Positions 12,986-14,069 of a stretch of 14,069 nucleotides of DNA are shown here, one piece after another. The number at the start of each line of letters is the position of its first letter. Within the stretch, counting starts at the first letter, position 1. Both the position numbers and the translations under genes were made by a program. Source of the DNA: DASQEH01 sp038239485 (lineage in GTDB: Bacteria > Actinomycetota > Actinomycetes > Propionibacteriales > Nocardioidaceae); contig JBBSET010000073.1 in assembly GCA_038239485.1 (NCBI GenBank), positions 1-14,069 of the forward strand, written 5' to 3'. The notes under the pieces are model-generated. The model was not told the DNA's origin. It saw only the letters and a program-made list of their open reading frames with translations, and ran no database searches.

Positions 12986-13579
12986 ATGGCTGATGTGAGT
13001 GGCTGGGACAGCATGCAGCAGGCCGCAGAGTACGGGCGCGGGCTCCTCGACGGGCCACGGGTCCGGCTGAGGGCACTGACCGACGAGGACCTGCCCAAAC
13101 TCGTGTCGTGGTGGCTCAACCCGTCCACGGTTGCCCTCCAGGCGAACACCATCCGACCGATGCCGGCCGGGTCGGTCGCCGAGATGTTCCGGTCCTGGAG
13201 CGCGAACGACAAGTACTCGTCCGTGGGGTTCTGCGTCGAGGCCGAGGAGCGCAAGGAGCTGCTCGGACACGTGGGGCTGTGGATGGACTCGCCGCGCAAC
13301 CGGGCAGCGACCATGGGGGTCGTCATCGGTGACGAGCACACCGGCAGCGGCTATGGACCCGAGGCGCTTCGGTTGCTGATGCGGTACGGCTTCGCCGAGA
13401 TGGGCCTGCACCGCATCGAGCTGGGCGTCTTCGCCTACAACAGCCGCGCTATCGAGGTCTACCGGAACCTCGGCTTCGTCGAGGAGGGCCGACGCCGCGA
13501 GTCGGTGCTGCACGACGGCGTCTTCCACGACGACGTCATCATGGCGGTCCTCGAGACCGAGTGGCGAGCCGCGCCGTAG
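12986..13579 (+). CDS. GNAT-family N-acetyltransferase (RimJ/RimL-like)
   Basis: 197 residues from the ATG at 12986 (MADVSGWDSM). The RimJ/RimL-type layout is clear: VRLRALTDEDLPKLVSWWLN at the start, the acetyl-CoA loop GDEHTGSGYGPEALRLLMRY near residue 115, and the closing HRIELGVFAYNSRAIEVYRN and LGFVEEGRRRESVLHDG. Members acetylate N-termini, aminoglycosides or other small amines; the substrate is not readable here. The frame is open further upstream to 12821, but that part shows no family sequence. It converges with the HAD gene, with 15 bp between the stop codons. Confidence 0.9.
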   Translation: MADVSGWDSMQQAAEYGRGLLDGPRVRLRALTDEDLPKLVSWWLNPSTVALQANTIRPMPAGSVAEMFRSWSANDKYSSVGFCVEAEERKELLGHVGLWMDSPRNRAATMGVVIGDEHTGSGYGPEALRLLMRYGFAEMGLHRIELGVFAYNSRAIEVYRNLGFVEEGRRRESVLHDGVFHDDVIMAVLETEWRAAP

Positions 13580-13594
13580 CAGCGTCGGCTCAGC

Positions 13595-13964
13595 TCAGCC
13601 GAACCAGCGGCTCAGCTCGACTGCCACGCCGTCCTCACCGAGGGTGCCGGTAACGGCGTCGGCGACCGCCTTGACGTCGTCGGGGGCCTGCCCCATCGCC
13701 ACGCCACGACCGGCCCACTGAAGCATTTCGACGTCGTTGCGCCCGTCACCGATCGCGAGCACGTCTGTCTGTGCGACCCCGAGCGTCTGCGCGACCTTCG
13801 CCAGGCCGGAGGCCTTCGACACGCCTCTCCGGAGCAAGGTCGAGCCAGGCGGTGTAGCCGACGTAGTAGTTGGTGCCTTGGAGCCCGAGAGAGGCGGCCA
13901 GCGCCATGAAGTCCTCGGCGGACGCGTCCGGGTTGCGGATGATGACGCGCGTCACGGGTCGAGG
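13595..13964 (-). pseudogene. HAD-family hydrolase (Cof-like phosphatase), 3' part, frameshifted
   Basis: The C-terminal frame reads GVSKASGLAKVAQTLGV, then LAIGDGRNDVEMLQWAGRGV, AMGQAPDDVKAVADAVTGTL and ELSRWFG. It carries the HAD motif III lysine (GVSKASGL) and the motif IV acidic pair (GDGRNDVEML). The preceding part, VTRVIIRNPDASAEDFMALA then GLQGTNYYVGYTAWLDLAP, lies in another frame. Removing one base near 13826 (coding strand GGAGAGGCGTG to GGAGGGCGTG) joins the two into one protein. The motif I aspartate lies beyond the window. Because the break is ~140 bp from a degraded contig end, a sequencing error is more likely than a true mutation. Confidence 0.72.
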
Positions 13965-14069
13965 GGGGGGGGCGGCGGTGGCGAGGCACCACGGCGACCC
14001 CTACCTCTACACAAGCGCCACCGCCCACATCGGCCCGTCCCCGCGCCCCGCCACCCACACCCCCCCCCC
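13963..14069. other. Low-quality sequence end with homopolymers
   Basis: A run of ten G (13963-13972) and a terminal run of ten C (14060-14069) bracket C-rich sequence in which the HAD reading frame can no longer be followed on any frame. This fits a read or contig end of poor accuracy. No gene is called here. Confidence 0.65.

Noticed and set aside
12559..13528. Long minus-strand frames opposite the GNAT gene
   Set aside because: The plus strand carries clear GNAT motifs in the same place; the minus frames are shadows.
1..14069. CRISPR array, rRNA, or a complete insertion sequence
   Set aside because: No regularly spaced repeats, no rRNA-like sequence and no transposase were seen on either strand.

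Overview
The window is high-GC DNA from an actinobacterium. The clearest lineage marker is Bpa/PafE, the proteasome activator found only in Actinobacteria. A quinone oxidoreductase lies next to it, as in Mycobacterium (Rv3777 to Rv3780), and there is a SigK/RskA-type sigma/anti-sigma pair. A Nocardioides-like or other Propionibacteriales host fits the protein style, but that is an inference. The last ~100 bases look like a poor-quality contig end.

Positions 1 to about 2925 look like accessory DNA. They hold the tail of a probable TetR-type regulator, a ribbon-helix-helix (RHH) antitoxin gene broken by two in-frame stops, and an 80-bp tandem duplication of that gene's 3' end. A major facilitator superfamily (MFS) exporter follows. 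Next come an intact xis-like excisionase gene and a short, frameshifted remnant of a tyrosine integrase gene, abutting the 3' end of a tRNA-Arg(ACG) gene. This is the usual anatomy of an integrative element that entered at a tRNA and then lost most of its integrase gene.

Positions 2925 to 6905 hold three minus-strand tRNA genes: Arg(ACG), Ser(GCT) and Ser(TGA). Between them lie a large membrane GGDEF-EAL protein with both catalytic signatures intact, an orphan carboxypeptidase-regulatory-like domain and a small PH-domain-like membrane protein. A compact AT-rich palindromic site sits upstream of the GGDEF-EAL gene.

Positions 6991 to 10913 are ordinary core genes. On the minus strand are a nitrilase-family amidohydrolase and an Rv3369-type PPOX/F420 protein. 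On the plus strand are mobA, a DUF6457 gene overlapping it by 4 bp, a quinone oxidoreductase and bpa.

Positions 10914 to 12690 carry a ~450-bp leader with inverted repeats, then an ECF sigma factor translationally coupled to its zinc-type anti-sigma factor. After that come a possible remnant of a small membrane protein, a GNAT acetyltransferase and the 3' part of a HAD-family phosphatase. The HAD gene is frameshifted, and it ends among G10 and C10 homopolymers.

I see no convincing undescribed multi-gene system. The best leads are the tRNA-associated integrase scar with its repeated GTTGAG half-sites, the palindromic site before the GGDEF-EAL gene, the structured sigma-factor leader, and the duplicated antitoxin pseudogene.
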